NCBI GenBank assembly: GCA_050743265.1
Contig: JBOGEN010000223.1
Location: 1 to 19,180, forward strand
From: JBOGEN01 sp050743265
GTDB taxonomy: Bacteria; Actinomycetota; Actinomycetes; JBOGEN01
Reading direction: 5' to 3'
Length of the DNA: 19,180 nucleotides
Part shown: in pieces, positions 6,691 to 13,948 of the stretch
Layout of the letters: every line of letters begins with the position of its first letter
Position numbering within the stretch: position 1 is the stretch's first letter
Translations under genes and position numbers: made by a program
Notes under the pieces: generated by a model
Databases searched by the model: none
What the model was told of the DNA's origin: nothing
Seen by the model: only the letters and a program-made list of their open reading frames with translations

Positions 6691-7458
6691 ATGGGACTGC
6701 TCGACGGCAAGCGCCTGCTCGTGACCGGCGTCCTCACCGACGCCTCCATCGCCTTCCACGTCGCGCGCCTCGCGCAGGACGAGGGCGCCGAGGTGGTGCT
6801 GTCCTCGTACGGGAGGGTGTTCCGCCTCACCGAGCGCATCGCCGGACGCCTGCCGCGCAGCGCACCGGTCGTCCACCTCGACGTCACCGACCAGGCCGAC
6901 CTCGACGCCCTGCCCGAGCGGGTGCGCGAGCACGTCGACGGGCTGGACGGCGTGGTGCACGCCATCGGGTTCGCGCCGGAGAGCGCGCTCGGCGGCAACT
7001 TCCTCGAGACCTCCTGGGAGGACGTGGCCACCGCGCTGCACGTCTCGACGTACTCGCTCAAGGCACTCGCGGTGGCGAGCCTCCCGCTGATGCGCGAGGG
7101 CGGCTCCGTGGTCGGGCTCGACTTCGACGCCACCGTCGCCTGGCCGGTGTACGACTGGATGGGCGTGGCCAAGGCCGGGCTCGAGTCGACGTCGCGCTAC
7201 CTCGCCCGTGACCTCGGCCCGCGGGGGGTGCGCTGCAACCTCGTCGCGGCCGGGCCGCTGCGCACGATGGCGGCGAAGAGCATCCCCGGTTTCGAGGAGT
7301 TCGAGAAGGTCTGGCAGGACCGTGCCCCCCTGGGCTGGGAGCTCGGCGACCCCGAGCCGGCCGCGCGCGCCTGCGTCGCGCTGCTCTCGGACTGGTTCCC
7401 GCGCACCACCGGCGAGATCGTGCACGTCGACGGTGGCGTGCACGCGATGGGCGCCTAG
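6691..7458 (+). CDS. fabI: Enoyl-ACP reductase (FabI/InhA family)
   Basis: NADH-dependent enoyl-ACP reductase that completes each elongation cycle of type II fatty-acid synthesis; 255 aa. The sequence tracks InhA along its length: GLLDGKRLLVTGVLTDASIAFH at the nucleotide-binding end, DGVVHAIGFAP, GLDFDA with F145 matching the InhA active-site F149, the catalytic Y154 and K161 (Y-x6-K, WPVYDWMGVAK), and NLVAAGPLRT. Residue 91 is alanine where InhA has S94. ATG 6691 follows AGGGAG at about 10 nt; an upstream in-frame extension to 6643 lacks family similarity. The 74-bp gap to fabG suggests co-transcription. It converges on serB with a 25-bp gap. Whether it feeds membrane lipids or other lipids is not visible. 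Confidence 0.95.
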   Translation: MGLLDGKRLLVTGVLTDASIAFHVARLAQDEGAEVVLSSYGRVFRLTERIAGRLPRSAPVVHLDVTDQADLDALPERVREHVDGLDGVVHAIGFAPESALGGNFLETSWEDVATALHVSTYSLKALAVASLPLMREGGSVVGLDFDATVAWPVYDWMGVAKAGLESTSRYLARDLGPRGVRCNLVAAGPLRTMAAKSIPGFEEFEKVWQDRAPLGWELGDPEPAARACVALLSDWFPRTTGEIVHVDGGVHAMGA

Positions 7459-7473
7459 CGGTCGGCGACCCGG

Positions 7474-7496
7474 GGGCGGTCGGCTAGCTGCCGCCC
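7474..7496. terminator. Candidate bidirectional terminator between fabI and serB
   Basis: GGGCGG and CCGCCC form a 6-bp stem across the junction of the convergent genes, with an 11-nt loop. It overlaps the last bases of serB. There is no T-run, so this is tentative. Confidence 0.3.
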
Positions 7497-8710
7497 TGCT
7501 GTGGCGACGACGGGGTCGGGCGAGACGGCCCGTCCTCGGCGTCGGCCGCCTCGACCTCCTCCCGCGTCACGCCGAGCAGGTAGAGGATCGCGTCCAGGTA
7601 GGGCACGTTCACCGAGGTGTCGGCCGCCTCGCGGACAACCGGCTTGGCGTTGAACGCCACCCCGAGCCCGGCCCGGGTCAGCATGTCCAGGTCGTTCGCG
7701 CCGTCGCCGATCGCGACGGTGAGGCCCATCGGCACGCCGGCCTCGTCGGCGAAGCGTGCGAGCGCGTCCGCCTTGCCGGCCCGGTCGAGGAGGGGGCCCA
7801 CCAGCCGCCCGGTGAGCCGCCCGTCCTCGACGTCGAGCGTGTTCGCCGCCGCGTAGTGGATGCCGAGCTCGGCGGCGAGCGCGTCCGTCACCTGGGTGAA
7901 CCCGCCGCTCACGATCGCGATCTGGTAGCCCAGCCGCTTGAGTGTCCGCACCAGCGTCCGGGCACCGGCTGCGAGCTGGAGGTCGGCGCGCACCTCGTGC
8001 ACCACCGACGCCTCCAGTCCGGCGAGCAGAGCCACCCGTTGGCGCAGCGACTCGGCGAAGTCCAGCTCGCCGGCCATCGCCTCGGCGGTCACCTGGGCGA
8101 CCTCCTCGGCGTGCCCGGCCCGTGCGGCGAGCATCTCGATGACCTCGCCCTGGACGAGTGTCGAGTCGACGTCGAGCACGACCAGTCGCTTCGCCCGCCG
8201 GTGCAGCCCCGCCGGCGCGACGGCGAGGTCCACGCCGAGCTCTGCGGCCCCGACCGCCAGCGAGGCCCGCAGCGCGGTCGGCTCCGCACCGGACACGTCC
8301 ATCTCGATGCAGGTGACCGGGTACCGGGCGAGCCGCATGATGCGGTCGATGTTGCCGCCGCAGTCCGCGACGAGCCCGGCCAGGCCCGACATCGCGTCCG
8401 GACGCAGCGGGTAGCCGAGCACGTTCACGTGCACGCGTCCGGACGGACGGGGACGGCTGTCCCCGCGGCCCGCGGCGACCTCGACGTCCAGCCCTTGGTC
8501 CACGGCGACCCGGTCGACCGCCGCGCGCAGGCCGTCCTCGTCCGCGGGAGCCGTCACGAGCGTGCCGAGCACGAGGCGCCCCCGGATCACGACCTGTTCC
8601 ACGTCGAGCACCTCGACGCCGTACGCGGCCATCGCGCCGAACAGCGCGGACGTCACGCCGGGATGGTCGCGTCCGGTGAGGGTGACGAGCAATGTGCGCG
8701 GTTCGCTCAT
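7484..8710 (-). CDS. serB: Phosphoserine phosphatase SerB with N-terminal ACT domains
   Basis: Hydrolyses O-phosphoserine in the last step of serine synthesis; 408 aa, cytoplasmic. The N-terminal half (about 1-165) contains two ACT-like regulatory domains, the first starting TLLVTLTGRDHPGVT, as in mycobacterial SerB2. The HAD catalytic domain follows: motif I is VVLDVDSTL with nucleophile D180 and acid/base D182, motif II is the SGG at 268-270, and motif III/IV is GDGANDLDM at 335-343. A short disordered Ser/Pro tail ends the chain. The ACT domains suggest amino-acid (serine) feedback, as known in the family. The ATG start lies 12 bp after the stop of the uncharacterised gene 8723-9517, so the two are very likely co-transcribed. 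Confidence 0.95.
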   Translation of the reverse strand: MSEPRTLLVTLTGRDHPGVTSALFGAMAAYGVEVLDVEQVVIRGRLVLGTLVTAPADEDGLRAAVDRVAVDQGLDVEVAAGRGDSRPRPSGRVHVNVLGYPLRPDAMSGLAGLVADCGGNIDRIMRLARYPVTCIEMDVSGAEPTALRASLAVGAAELGVDLAVAPAGLHRRAKRLVVLDVDSTLVQGEVIEMLAARAGHAEEVAQVTAEAMAGELDFAESLRQRVALLAGLEASVVHEVRADLQLAAGARTLVRTLKRLGYQIAIVSGGFTQVTDALAAELGIHYAAANTLDVEDGRLTGRLVGPLLDRAGKADALARFADEAGVPMGLTVAIGDGANDLDMLTRAGLGVAFNAKPVVREAADTSVNVPYLDAILYLLGVTREEVEAADAEDGPSRPTPSSPQQGGS

Positions 8711-8722
8711 GACGCGGTCACG

Positions 8723-9517
8723 CTACCCGCCGGAGTCGTCCGCCCAGGAGTTGCAGGCGGCCACCTGGGCGTGGCGTGCGCGGCGCCCGAGCGCGCGCAG
8801 GTGGTCGGTCCGGGCGGCCACACTGGTCGACGCCACGGCGCCGCCCGGGTCCTGGAGCGCGAGCTCGACGATGGCCTCCAGGCGCCGGGCCAGGGCGAGC
8901 ACACGCTGTGCGCGGGAGCCGTACCCCGGGGGAAGCGTGTCCGCCCGGGAGACCGGAGCGCGCAGGGCCCCCAGGGCCTCGCTCGCCTCCGGACGCCACC
9001 GGGCCACGTCCATCGCGTCCAGGGCCTCGGCCGTCTCCCCGAGGTCCTCCTGCAGCAGCCGCTCCGACTCGGCCAGCGTGACCCCCTCGGTCACGCCAGC
9101 AGGGACGCCGGCCGGGACGGCGACCAGCGGGTGCGCTGCCCACTGGACGAGCACCAGCGCCTCGCCCGGGCCGCCCTGCGTCTGCACCTCGGGGACGAGC
9201 CCGACGGCTGCCGGCGCAGGGGCGAGCACGGCCTCCCCGGCGTCCAGGGCCACGGCGTTGAACGGGGTCGGGCCCGGCAGGCCGGCGGCATCCCCGGGGA
9301 CGGGCAGGACGAGCAGCAGCCCGGGGGCGCCCGCGGCGCCCAGGCGGTGCAGCGCCACCGTGAGCGGCACCGGGTCGGGCTCGTCCGCCAGCCCGGTGAC
9401 CCGGTGCGGCGCGTCCGTCCGGACGGCCTGCGCTGCGGCGAGGTCGGGGCTCACGTGGCCGCGCAGCGCGGCGGTGCCCCAGGTGGCCAGCCGGGCGGAT
9501 CGGCACAGCGGTTGCAT
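8723..9517 (-). CDS. Conserved hypothetical protein upstream of serB
   Basis: A 264-aa protein I cannot assign to a named family. It begins MQPLCRSARLATWGTAALRGHVSPDLAAAQAV and has no signal peptide or membrane helix. The centre is hydrophobic and rich in Ala/Val/Gly/Pro (LLLVLPVPGDAAGL, LVLVQWAAHPLVAVPAG), while the C-terminal third is charged and helical, including REWRPEASEAL-like and LALARRLEAIVELAL segments. ATG 9517 is the best start by composition; it has no SD, but TACGCT (9526-9531, minus strand) could be a -10 only a few nt upstream, giving a nearly leaderless message. Only 12 bp separate it from serB. The frame and coding-like composition support a real gene; the function is unknown. 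Confidence 0.72.
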   Translation of the reverse strand: MQPLCRSARLATWGTAALRGHVSPDLAAAQAVRTDAPHRVTGLADEPDPVPLTVALHRLGAAGAPGLLLVLPVPGDAAGLPGPTPFNAVALDAGEAVLAPAPAAVGLVPEVQTQGGPGEALVLVQWAAHPLVAVPAGVPAGVTEGVTLAESERLLQEDLGETAEALDAMDVARWRPEASEALGALRAPVSRADTLPPGYGSRAQRVLALARRLEAIVELALQDPGGAVASTSVAARTDHLRALGRRARHAQVAACNSWADDSGG

Positions 9518-9677
9518 CGGGTGCCAGCGTAGAGCGGCCACCCGACTCGATAGGTTCGCCACGGGCGTCCGGGATCCTGAGGCGTTCCCGTGGCCCCGCA
9601 CCGTCCGCCCGACGACCGGCGCCCCGCGACCCGACTCCCCGCGACAGCACCCCGACGACCCTGGGGGAACACCGCGC

Positions 9678-10463
9678 ATGACCGACGTCCTGCACTTCGC
9701 CGGCCTCACCGTCACCCGGGACGGCGCCACGCTGCTCGACGGTGTGGACTGGGCGGTCACCGAGGGCGACCGGTGGGTCGTGCTCGGGCCCAACGGCGCC
9801 GGCAAGACCACCCTGCTGCAGGTCGCGAGCGCCAACCTTCACCCGACCGCGGGGCAGGCGTGGGTGCTGGGGGAGCGCATGGGCGCGGTGGACGTGTTCG
9901 ACCTGCGACCCAGGGTCGGCCTCACGTCCGCGACGCTCGCGGATCGGGTGCCGGCCCGCGAGCTGGTCGAGAACGTCGTGCTCACCGCGTCGTACGCGGT
10001 GGTGGGCCGGCATCGCGAGGCGTACGACCTGTTCGACCAGACACGGGCGGAGATCCTTCTCCGCCAGATGGGCATCGCCGACCTGCGGCACCGGCGTTTC
10101 GGCACCCTGTCCGAGGGCGAGCGCAAGCGCACCCAGGTCGCCAGGGCCTTGATGACCGACCCGGAGCTGCTCCTGCTCGACGAGCCGGCGGCCGGGCTGG
10201 ACCTGGCCGGCCGGGAGGACCTCCTGCGCCGGCTCGGGATCCTCGCGAACGACCTCCAGGCGCCGGCGATGGTGCTCGTCACGCACCACGTCGAGGAGAT
10301 CCCGCCCGGGTTCACCCACGTCCTGCTCCTGCGCGACGGCCGGGTCATCGCGCAGGGCCCGCTCGAGTCGGCGCTGACCACCCAGACGCTCTCGCTGTGC
10401 TTCGGCCTGCCCCTCGACCTCGACCAGCGGAACGGGCGCTGGGCGGCACGGCTGGCCGGCTGA
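9678..10463 (+). CDS. Stand-alone ABC transporter ATP-binding protein (YlmA/PhrA-like)
   Basis: An ABC-type ATPase of 261 aa. Walker A is GPNGAGKTT at 37-45, the signature is LSEGERKRTQ at 144-153, Walker B is LLLLDEP at 164-170 with the D-loop GLD, and the switch histidine is in VTHHVEE at 201-207. No permease gene is adjacent: the left neighbour is divergent and the right neighbours are NfeD and SPFH. This fits the single-gene ATPases related to YlmA or ModF/PhrA, whose partners and substrates are mostly unknown; 'transporter' is therefore nominal. ATG 9678 is preceded by a GGGGG stretch acting as SD. A strong inverted repeat follows the stop, so it is probably its own transcription unit. 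Confidence 0.92.
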   Translation: MTDVLHFAGLTVTRDGATLLDGVDWAVTEGDRWVVLGPNGAGKTTLLQVASANLHPTAGQAWVLGERMGAVDVFDLRPRVGLTSATLADRVPARELVENVVLTASYAVVGRHREAYDLFDQTRAEILLRQMGIADLRHRRFGTLSEGERKRTQVARALMTDPELLLLDEPAAGLDLAGREDLLRRLGILANDLQAPAMVLVTHHVEEIPPGFTHVLLLRDGRVIAQGPLESALTTQTLSLCFGLPLDLDQRNGRWAARLAG

Positions 10464-10483
10464 GAGCCTCGCCGCCACACGGC

Positions 10484-10507
10484 ATGTCCCGCGGCGCGCC
10501 GGGACAT
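10484..10507 (+). terminator. Candidate terminator after ABC ATPase gene
   Basis: ATGTCCCG and CGGGACAT form a perfect 8-bp stem around an 8-nt GC loop, 20 nt after the stop codon and before the NfeD promoter. It lacks a T-tract, as most GC-rich actinobacterial hairpins do. Confidence 0.45.
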
Positions 10508-10547
10508 CCTGTGGATCGCCGACCACCCCACTGAGGTGTCGCACTCA

Positions 10548-10553
10548 TAGGAT
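10548..10553 (+). promoter_or_regulatory. Putative -10 hexamer for leaderless nfeD mRNA
   Basis: TAGGAT is a good actinobacterial -10 and lies 6 nt before the GTG at 10560, so +1 should coincide with the start codon. No SD is present upstream of that GTG, which agrees with a leaderless message. No clear -35 is seen. Confidence 0.45.
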
Positions 10554-10559
10554 CGCGGT

Positions 10560-10982
10560 GTGGATCCCTGGATCATCTGGGCCGTCGCGGCGGTGCTCCT
10601 CGTCATCATCGAGGTGACGACGCTCGACCTGACTTTCCTCATGCTCGGGATCGGCGCCCTCGCCGGTGCGGTCGCGGCCGGTCTCGGCGCCCCGCTGCCC
10701 GTCCAGCTGGCGGTCGCCATCCCGGTCGCGCTCGCCATGCTGGGGGCGGTCCGCCCCATCGCCCTGCGCCATCTCAAGCAGCCGGGGCACACGCGCACCG
10801 GGGTGGCCGCGCTCGTCGGCGCCACGGCGGTCGTCCTCGAACGGGTGGACGCGCGGGGGGGCCGGGTCAAGCTCGCGGGTGAGGTCTGGTCGGCGCGTGC
10901 GTTCGACGCCGACGCCGTGCTCGAGCCGGGCAACACCGTCGACGTCGTCGAGATCGAGGGAGCCATCGCCGTCGTCCTCTAG
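10560..10982 (+). CDS. NfeD family membrane protein
   Basis: A short-form NfeD protein of 140 aa. The first half holds about three hydrophobic segments (WIIWAVAAVLLVIIEV, LTFLMLGIGALAGAVAAGL, LPVQLAVAIPVALAMLGAV), and the second half (from about HTRTGVAALVG to the end) is the soluble OB-fold domain with alternating beta strands and the G-x-V-x-L..EVW..R pattern. NfeD proteins pair with SPFH/stomatin-like proteins in membrane assemblies, and the next gene here is such a protein, 76 bp downstream. The start GTG at 10560 sits immediately after a TAGGAT -10, suggesting leaderless translation. There is no protease domain, unlike long-form NfeD. The molecular role is not settled for the family. Confidence 0.9.
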   Translation: MDPWIIWAVAAVLLVIIEVTTLDLTFLMLGIGALAGAVAAGLGAPLPVQLAVAIPVALAMLGAVRPIALRHLKQPGHTRTGVAALVGATAVVLERVDARGGRVKLAGEVWSARAFDADAVLEPGNTVDVVEIEGAIAVVL

Positions 10983-11058
10983 CGCTCGGACGTCCTGCCA
11001 GGCCTCGCCTGTCAGTTCCCGGCCGCAGCCGTTCGCCCACCACGTCCCAGGGGGATCC

Positions 11059-11979
11059 ATGCAAAGCCTGATCGTGCTCGGTGTCCTCGCTGTGCTCGTC
11101 CTCGTCGTGCTCAGTCGGTCGGTCCGCATCGTCCCGCAGGCCCGGGCCGGCATCGTGGAGCGTCTCGGCCGGTACCAGCGCACCCTCATGCCCGGGCTCT
11201 CGATCCTCGTCCCGTTCGTGGACCGGCTCGCGCCGCTCATCGACCTGCGCGAGCAGGTCGTCTCGTTCCCGCCGCAGCCGGTCATCACGTCGGACAACCT
11301 CGTCGTGTCGATCGACACCGTCATCTACTTCCAGGTGACCGACCCGAAGTCGGCCACGTACGAGATCAACAACTACATCCACGGCGTCGAGCAGCTCACC
11401 GTGACGACCCTGCGCAACGTGGTCGGCGGCATGGACCTGGAGAAGACCCTCACCAGCCGCGAGGAGATCAACAACGCTCTGCGTGGGGTGCTGGACGAGG
11501 CCACCACCCGGTGGGGCATCCGCGTGAACCGGGTCGAGCTCAAGGCGATCGACCCGCCGCCCTCCATCCAGGACTCGATGGAGAAGCAGATGCGCGCGGA
11601 CCGCGACAAGCGCGCCGTGATCCTCACCGCCGAGGGCAACCGGCAGTCGGCCATCCTCAACGCCGAGGGTGACCAGCAGTCCGCCGTCCTGCGCGCCCAG
11701 GGCGAGCGGGACGCGGCAGTGCTGCGTGCCGAGGGCGAGGCGCAGGCCATCCACACGGTGTTCGGGGCGATCCATGCGGGCAACCCCGACCAGCAGCTGC
11801 TCGCCTACCAGTACATGCAGATGCTGCCGCGCATCGCCCAGGGCGACGCGAACAAGGTGTGGGTCATCCCAGCCGAGATCGGCAAGGCGCTCGACGGGCT
11901 CGGCCAGGTGGTGCGCACACGGCAGCCGGGTGCCGACGAGGCGGCACCGGACGGTCAGGAGCCTCCGGCCGCGAGCTGA
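11059..11979 (+). CDS. SPFH/band 7 (stomatin-like, paraslipin) protein
   Basis: A 306-aa membrane-anchored SPFH protein. One N-terminal helix (LIVLGVLAVLVLVVLS, about 4-20) is followed by the band-7 domain starting VRIVPQARAGIVERLGRYQRTLMPGL, with the conserved ITSDNLVVSIDTVIYFQVTD and the LRNVVGGMDLEKTLTSREEIN segment. A charged helical region with repeated AEG..QSA units (about 185-235) is the coiled-coil oligomerisation part. It matches QmcA/paraslipin-type proteins that form large ring or cage assemblies and organise membrane proteins and proteases. ATG 11059 follows AGGGGGA at a good distance. It is paired with the upstream NfeD gene. Its last 25 bp overlap the 3' end of the convergent transglycosylase gene. 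Confidence 0.94.
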   Translation: MQSLIVLGVLAVLVLVVLSRSVRIVPQARAGIVERLGRYQRTLMPGLSILVPFVDRLAPLIDLREQVVSFPPQPVITSDNLVVSIDTVIYFQVTDPKSATYEINNYIHGVEQLTVTTLRNVVGGMDLEKTLTSREEINNALRGVLDEATTRWGIRVNRVELKAIDPPPSIQDSMEKQMRADRDKRAVILTAEGNRQSAILNAEGDQQSAVLRAQGERDAAVLRAEGEAQAIHTVFGAIHAGNPDQQLLAYQYMQMLPRIAQGDANKVWVIPAEIGKALDGLGQVVRTRQPGADEAAPDGQEPPAAS

Positions 11980-13079
11980 CTGGCGATCCGCAGCACCATC
12001 TGCACGTACCAGTCGGCGTGGTTGTAGTGCCACACGGCGCGGTACAGGTGGTCGCCGCCGCGGCCCGCCCCGTTCGCGCAGAGATAGTTCGCCGCGCTGT
12101 ACACCGAGTCGGCGGGATCGTTGATCTCGGCGTCCCCGTCGCCGTCGCCGTCCACCCCGTAGGCGGCGAACGTCGCGGGCATGAACTGCATCGGCCCCTG
12201 GGCGCCGGCGTACGAGGTGCCGGTGTTCTGCCCGTGCCCGGACTCGACCTGCCCGATCGCCCCGAGCACAGTCCAGGACAGCCCCGGGCAGGTCTTGGCC
12301 GCGCTCCGGTAGAGCGCGAAGTAGTCGGCGGGCACCCCGGTGGCGCGGGCGGTGGAGACGTGTTCGGTCTCGATCTCGGTGGCAGCCTCACGGCTGGCTC
12401 TCACCCGCTGCGCGGCACGGCGCGCCTCCTCGAGCGCTTCGGCGCGGCGTGCCTCCTCGAGCGTGTCGGCCCGGCCGGCCAGCCTCTCGGCCAGCGCCTC
12501 CTGCTCGACCAGCGCAGCCTCGAGCGCGAGACGGCGCTCCTCGACCTCGCTCGCCGTGTGCACGTGGGTGTCGATCTCGGCCTCGAGCGCGTCCGCGTCG
12601 GCCCGGGTGCGTGCGGTGGTTCGCGTCGCGTCCTCGACGCCCTCGCGTCCGGTCGCCATCATGCGCTGGACGTACCCGGCGCGGCGGAGCAGGTCCGTGG
12701 CGCTGTCGGCGTCCAGGACGGAGGAGTAGAGCCCCGCGGCGCCGCCGGACATGTAGACGGCCCTGACCTGGTTGGTGGCGGTGTCATGGCGCTGGGTGAG
12801 CAGCTGGTCGGCCGTGGCGGCCTCCCGCTCCGCGGACACCCGGGCGGTGACCGCCTGGGCCAGGCCGGACAGCGAGCGGTCGTAGGCGCGCAGGGCGGCG
12901 TCCACGCGTGCCTCTAAGGCGTCCGCCTCGTCGGCGGCCGCCTGGGCGGTGGTGCGGGCCTCGTCCGGGGTCTCACCCAGGGCGGGGCCCGCCGGCAGCC
13001 CGGTCAGGGCGACGAGCATCGCGATCACGGCGAGCGTCTGCCTCCACGTGCGTCGCGTGCTCCGCGTACGTCCTGTCAC
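11955..13079 (-). CDS. Secreted lytic transglycosylase with coiled-coil N-terminus
   Basis: Predicted exported peptidoglycan-cleaving enzyme of 374 aa. A Sec-type signal peptide (basic start, hydrophobic core LAVIAMLVALTGL, likely cut after PALG near 35) is followed by a long helical, Ala/Glu/Arg-rich coiled coil (about 37-240, with a repeated LEEARRAEALEEARR block) and a C-terminal transglycosylase domain. That domain has the catalytic glutamate E279 in IGQVESGHGQ, the AGAQGPMQFMPATFAAYG block, a D-x-D-x-D loop (310-320) resembling a calcium site, and ANYLC. C264 and C334 could form a disulfide. The architecture resembles actinobacterial cell-wall hydrolases whose coiled coil controls access to the active site. 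The GTG start has only a weak SD. The 3' end overlaps the SPFH gene. Confidence 0.9.
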   Translation of the reverse strand: MTGRTRSTRRTWRQTLAVIAMLVALTGLPAGPALGETPDEARTTAQAAADEADALEARVDAALRAYDRSLSGLAQAVTARVSAEREAATADQLLTQRHDTATNQVRAVYMSGGAAGLYSSVLDADSATDLLRRAGYVQRMMATGREGVEDATRTTARTRADADALEAEIDTHVHTASEVEERRLALEAALVEQEALAERLAGRADTLEEARRAEALEEARRAAQRVRASREAATEIETEHVSTARATGVPADYFALYRSAAKTCPGLSWTVLGAIGQVESGHGQNTGTSYAGAQGPMQFMPATFAAYGVDGDGDGDAEINDPADSVYSAANYLCANGAGRGGDHLYRAVWHYNHADWYVQMVLRIASQLAAGGS

Positions 13080-13861
13080 CTCTGAGGTCTCGGCGCCTGC
13101 TGGGCATCACTTGACCGCCCGGGCGGGCAGGCGCCGACGAACAGGACGAAAGGGGACGCCAGGTGGGGCAGGCGAGGCCGGGCGGGCTCACGGGCGGGCT
13201 GAGGGAGTAGTCGTCGGGGTTCACGGGGCGCCGGCGGTCCCAGAGCAGCTGGGCCGGAGCGTTCGCGACCCACATCAGGTACGCGGCCGTGGTGGACAGG
13301 AAGGCCACCGGGACCGACGCGAGGAAGAGGAAGGACGGCATGAGCGAGGCGGCCGTCGCCCACCGGTACAGCCCGTCAGGGATGCGGCGCCGCAGGTGGC
13401 CTCCCCGGCGGGCGTGCCGCATCATGACCCACTCCAGCCCACTCAGGATCCCCACCACGAGCGAGTACGCGCCGAGCGCGACCGGGTTGTTCGGGTAGTC
13501 CCCTAGCATGGCGGTGGGAAACGGGAGGAAAGCCACCAGCGCCAGGTAGGGCAGGTGCAACGCGATGAGCCCGCGGTCTAGGCTCTGCAGCTGGGCGACG
13601 AGGCGGTGGTGGGCGATCCAGTAGTACCCGATGACCGCGAAGCTGAGGAAGAAGCCGAACATCTCTGGCTGCAGGTCGCCGAGCCGGCCCCACAGCTCGT
13701 CGCCGCTGGACGCGGCCTGCAGGGTGGGTCCCCCCGATGCCGACGCTGAGCAGGGTCATCGCGATGGCGAAGACCGCGTCGGAGAAGCCGGCGACCCGCC
13801 CGAACTCCAGCGGGTCCTCGTCCCGTCGGTAGACGCCGCTACGGGTCTCGTCGGTCTCCAC
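12973..13861 (-). pseudogene. TMEM175-like (DUF1211) potassium channel gene, frameshifted
   Basis: Two frames together encode one DUF1211/TMEM175 protein. It starts at GTG 13861 behind GGGGAGGGA and reads EFGRVAGFSDAVFAIAMTLLSVGIGG, which contains the family R-x3-FSD motif of the pore helix. At a run of six G (plus-strand C13730-13735) the homology moves to another frame: skipping one base gives PTLQAASSGDELWGRLGDLQPEMFGFFLSFAVIGYYWIAHHRL, exactly the expected continuation, followed by four more membrane segments up to about 13215. Without correction the first frame runs to a stop at 13376 with no similarity. The second frame stays open to 12973, into the transglycosylase gene, so the native C-terminus is unclear. 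Either an assembly error in the homopolymer or a true inactivating insertion explains this; the family forms K+-selective tetra/dimeric channels in bacteria. Confidence 0.78.
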
Positions 13862-13948
13862 GGTCCCTCCCCGGTTCCGCCCCTCTGGCGGCCTCATCCT
13901 CGGGGGTGGCGGGCCTGCCCCGCCTCGCCCGTGGGGGAGGATCACGGG

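Noticed and set aside
7208..9532. Very long open frame (774 codons) on the plus strand across fabI, serB and the hypothetical gene
   Set aside because: It is antisense to serB and the 8723-9517 gene for most of its length. The residues are Arg/Gly/His-rich low complexity typical of GC-rich shadow frames.
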